Assembly (NCBI GenBank): GCA_002304445.1
Contig: NEVA01000012.1
Coordinates: forward strand, 58,018 to 122,017
Reading direction: 5' to 3'
DNA from: Opitutia bacterium Tous-C4FEB
Lineage (GTDB): Bacteria; Verrucomicrobiota; Verrucomicrobiia; Opitutales; Opitutaceae
Length of the DNA: 64,000 nucleotides
Position numbers and translations under genes: made by a program. The stretch's first letter is position 1. Every line of letters starts with the position of its first letter. The notes beneath the pieces were generated by a model. It saw only the letters and a list, made by a program, of their open reading frames with translations, made no database searches and was not told the DNA's origin. Below are positions 63,601 to 64,000 of the stretch, piece by piece.

Positions 63601-64000
63601 CCGCAACGTTCACGCCGACGGATACCGCCAACTACGACCCCGCGACCGGCACGGTTTCTCTCACCGTGAACAAAGCGACGCCGACGATCGCGTGGGCGAC
63701 GCCGAGCGCGATCACCTACGGCACCGCGCTCTCCGCGACGCAGCTCAACGCGACGGGCAGCGTGGCAGGTACGATCGCGTATAGTCCGGCCAGCGGCACG
63801 ACCCCGAGCGCCGGCACGCAGGCATTGACGGCAACGTTCACCCCGACGGATACCGCCAACTACAACCCCGCGACCGGCACGGTTTCCCTCACCGTAAACA
63901 AAGCGACGCCGACGATCACGTGGGCGACGCCGAGTGCGATCACCTACGGCACCGCGCTCTCCGCGACGCAGCTCAACGCGACGGGCAGCGTGGCCGGTAC
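57630..64000 (+). CDS. Giant secreted repeat protein (NHL, FN3, SBBP, Ig-like), C-terminus beyond window
   Basis: Open from ATG 57630 to the right edge: at least 2123 residues, no stop. A signal peptide covers about residues 1-25 (SFTVLFAFSFIALKLNAG). In order: AT-richer NHL repeats (31-386); GC-rich NHL repeats of 55-57 residues (387-718); a beta module with ATTATLGGNV (719-815); FN3 (821-912); six SBBP repeats of 61 residues (about 917-1341); FN3 (1347-1437); a second TATLGGNV module (1439-1543); a BIG2-like domain (1547-1632); two MBG-like YGQTL repeats of 77 residues (1635-1788); then 76-residue Ig-like repeats. No anchor or export tag is visible in this part. Confidence 0.85.
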   Translation, partial: MYKISKSFTVLFAFSFIALKLNAGAIITTVAGNGTAGDTVTDTTSAQTIATSKAITRSLTAPTGLAVDNQGNVYIADTLNNKIKKLDPNGNLTDLGGSFSLGNSAVGMAADASGNLYIADYNNGLIKKRDSIGVFTTIAGDGGTGNNQYLGPIAAAGVSLVRPMGMSLDQSGNLYIADKGNSSIRKLQLSSSFISTTAGRAGTLAGRSAEFSGDGGQAIDADLQYPFGVAVDSVRNVIYIADTYNHRIRKVDSLGVITTVVGSINGTGDAGNFDQNPQGFRGDGGAATSAQLDSPRSVAVDSAGNLYIADTGNNRIRKVDTNGIITTVAGGGYVGYSGDGGEATIAKLGLPHAVVCDSAGNLYIADTYNNVIRKVTFATTSVDTTFTTLAGTAGSQGSADGTGSAALFNYPNGVAVDATGNVYIADESNHTIRKITSGGVVTTLAGTAGSSGSTDGTGSAARFASPAGVAADVEGNVYVADRANHSIRKITSGGVVTTLAGSSAGDTGSSDGTGSDARFWSPRSVAVDVEQGTVYVADTANHTIRKITPGGVVTTLAGSAGSLGSTDGTGSAARFYQPRGVAVDVAGNVYVADWLNHTIRKITFDGVVTTLAGTAGSSGSTDGTGSAARFNRPLGVAVDAADNVYVTDGSNHTIRKITSGGVVTTLGGTAGSTGSTDGIGSAAQFDSPAGVAVDAAGNLYVADQSNHTIRKSSLQPFVTTPTSANLAATTATLGGNVISDTGYGVTARGVVYAVTATNATPRLDGTGVINVAGTGTTGEFTVNVTGLTAGTAYSYAAYATNLAGTAYTSVGTFTTPPLAVPGAPTGVAAVRGAGEAVVSFTAPLSNGGAAITSYTVTASPSGLTALTATGTSSPITITGLTNGTSYTFTVTATNSVGAGSASSASSAIAPTAGSLAGVTFSNDGSSSAEVKATAVDAAGNIYLAGYFNYGDATSFSIGGVTLPKIGLQDAWVAKLDSTRTVVWAKNFGGSGAYVSGSGIAVDTAGNVYLGGRFESANLTTPALTKIGEYDAFALKLDSSGTTIWAKNFGGSGAYVTPSGIAVDTIGNVYLVGSFFDQSLTTPLLTKLGTVDAFAIKLDSSGTRTWARNYGGGGASVTGSGIAVDGSGNVYLGGYFSSANLGTPALTKLGTRDAFALKLDSIGTTTWARNYGGSGASVTGSGIAVDGSGNVYLGGEFRLANLTTPALTKLGTRDAFALKLDSSGTTTWAKNYGGSGASAFGKGIAVDGSGNIYLGGYFEQASLTTPALSLIGNSDGFALKLDSSGTTTWAKNYGGSGAYAKLGSIAADRSGNVFLGGYFQSANLTTPALTLSTSFSTLLIAAYLPEPAVPGAPTGISAVSGNAQATVSFTAPASTGSAAITGYTVTSNPAGGTDSNAGSTSLSHVITGLTNGTSYTFTVTATNSVGTGSASSASSAVTPVGTPTITTPTSASIGSTTATLGGNVTATGGASLTAVGVVYAATSANSNPQLSGTGVTNLAGTAATGVFTVNATGLTAGTAYSYAAYATNSVGTTYTSVGTFTTTVPTPTLTFTTPSTASVAVGATRTNAVTSTLSGGSYGAVSYTSSDTGKATVNATTGVVTGVAVGSTTITATQAAAAGFNATTTTSYTLTVTIGTPTISAAPSASSLIYGQTLASSTLSGGTASVPGTFVFTTPSTAPGVGTAAQGVTFTPTDATNYTSATTTVNVIVVKATPTITVAPTASGITYGQTLASSTLSGGTASTAGTFTFTTVSTAPNAGTAAQGVTFTPTSTALFNTTTTTVNVTVAKATPTITWATPSAITFGTALSATQLNATGSVAGTIAYSPASGTTPSAGTQTLTATFTPTDTANYNTATRTVSLVVGKATPTITWATPSAITFGTALSATQLNATGSVAGTIAYSPTSGTTPSVGTQTLTATFTPTDTANYNPATGTVSLTVNKATPTITWATPSAITFGTSLSATQLNATGSVAGTIAYSPASGTTPSTGTQTLTATFTPTDTANYDPATGTVSLTVNKATPTIAWATPSAITYGTALSATQLNATGSVAGTIAYSPASGTTPSAGTQALTATFTPTDTANYNPATGTVSLTVNKATPTITWATPSAITYGTALSATQLNATGSVAG
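58788..59783 (+). repeat. Tandem NHL repeats, 165-171 base period
   Basis: Six copies start near 58788, 58953, 59118, 59289, 59454 and 59619 (steps 165, 165, 171, 165, 165). Each encodes a TTLAGTAGS, then DGTGSAARF, GVAVD, GNVYVAD and HTIRKI pattern. All are in frame. Confidence 0.85.
60430..61640 (+). repeat. Tandem SBBP repeats, 183-base period
   Basis: The GIAVD codons recur at 60621, 60804, 60987, 61170 and 61353, with GSIAAD in register at 61536, giving an exact 183-base (61-residue) step. Each unit encodes NVYLGG, LTTPALTK, DAFALKLDS and WAKNYGGSG. Confidence 0.85.
62532..62993 (+). repeat. Two MBG-like repeats, 231-base period
   Basis: Units begin at 62532 and 62763 and lead into the next array at 62994, each 231 bases (77 residues), with TYGQTLASSTLSGGTAS-like cores. 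Confidence 0.75.
62994..64000 (+). repeat. Near-identical 228-base tandem repeats, continuing beyond window
   Basis: Units begin at 62994, 63222, 63450, 63678 and 63906, an exact 228-base step (76 residues): four full copies and a partial fifth. Each encodes TPTITWATPSAIT, LSATQLNATGSVAGTIAYS and TLTATFTPTDTANY. Identity between copies is very high at DNA level. Confidence 0.92.

Noticed and set aside
62994..64000. Regular repeats as a possible CRISPR array
   Set aside because: Units are 228 bases, contiguous and in frame with protein-coding sequence; there are no spacers.

Overview
This GC-rich, densely packed 64 kb bacterial window looks like a chromosomal segment from Verrucomicrobiota, most probably an Opitutaceae-like member. 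That is inferred from protein flavour and gene combinations (type II glutamine synthetase, caa3 oxidase with lipoprotein azurin, GldA/F/G-like ABC cluster, very large repeat proteins, weak Shine-Dalgarno sequences). No rRNA gene is present to confirm it. No prophage, insertion sequence or CRISPR array was seen.

Layout. 1-9.7 kb: end of a 2-oxoglutarate dehydrogenase operon (sucA-sucB), an SUI1/YciH-like factor, metF behind a palindromic operator-like site, and an ABC operon (ATPase, permease, GldG-like, DUF4340) whose intercistronic gaps carry small palindromes. 9.7-15 kb: Fsr-type exporter, rlmN, an exported alpha/beta hydrolase and leuA. 15-18.5 kb: an ECF sigma factor with a small membrane protein and an anchored Spy/CpxP-like protein (architecture like CnrH-CnrY-CnrX), then SRP RNA and dnaX. 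A run of ten A in dnaX precedes a long open -1 frame that supplies a tau extension. 18.5-29.3 kb: a small kinase-like protein, PP2C phosphatase and cyclotransferase operon; glnII with a possible sigma-54 promoter; ilvB, ymdB, accA, yceI, queA, tRNA-Thr and a Lon-substrate-domain protein.

29.4-41.7 kb: dnaK, groES, groEL, an NAD+-dependent DNA ligase with an odd hydrophobic N-terminus, an MBL hydrolase, then a sulfur operon (Rrf2 regulator, sulfonate/nitrate-type ABC transporter, cysK) joined by 4-base overlaps, followed by a relic of two fused gene fragments. 41.7-52.3 kb: an aerobic respiration block with coxB-coxA-coxC-coxD-ctaG, azurin, DUF420, heme O and heme A synthases, a CusF-SCO1 copper chaperone fusion and its membrane-anchored partner. 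52.4-55.2 kb: AMP nucleosidase, an exported protein of unknown function, a candidate small RNA and a LysR regulator.

55.4-64 kb: two adjacent secreted proteins built from FN3, NHL and SBBP beta-propeller repeats. The second is open from 57630 to the window edge (at least 2123 residues) and ends in near-identical 228-base tandem repeats.

Functional links: the cox, cta, SCO and azurin genes form one terminal-oxidase assembly unit. The Rrf2-ABC-cysK set takes up a sulfur source and fixes it into cysteine. The kinase-like/PP2C pair suggests reversible phosphorylation. The sigma-membrane-Spy trio looks like an envelope or metal sensing switch. All assignments come from reading the sequence; no database search was run.
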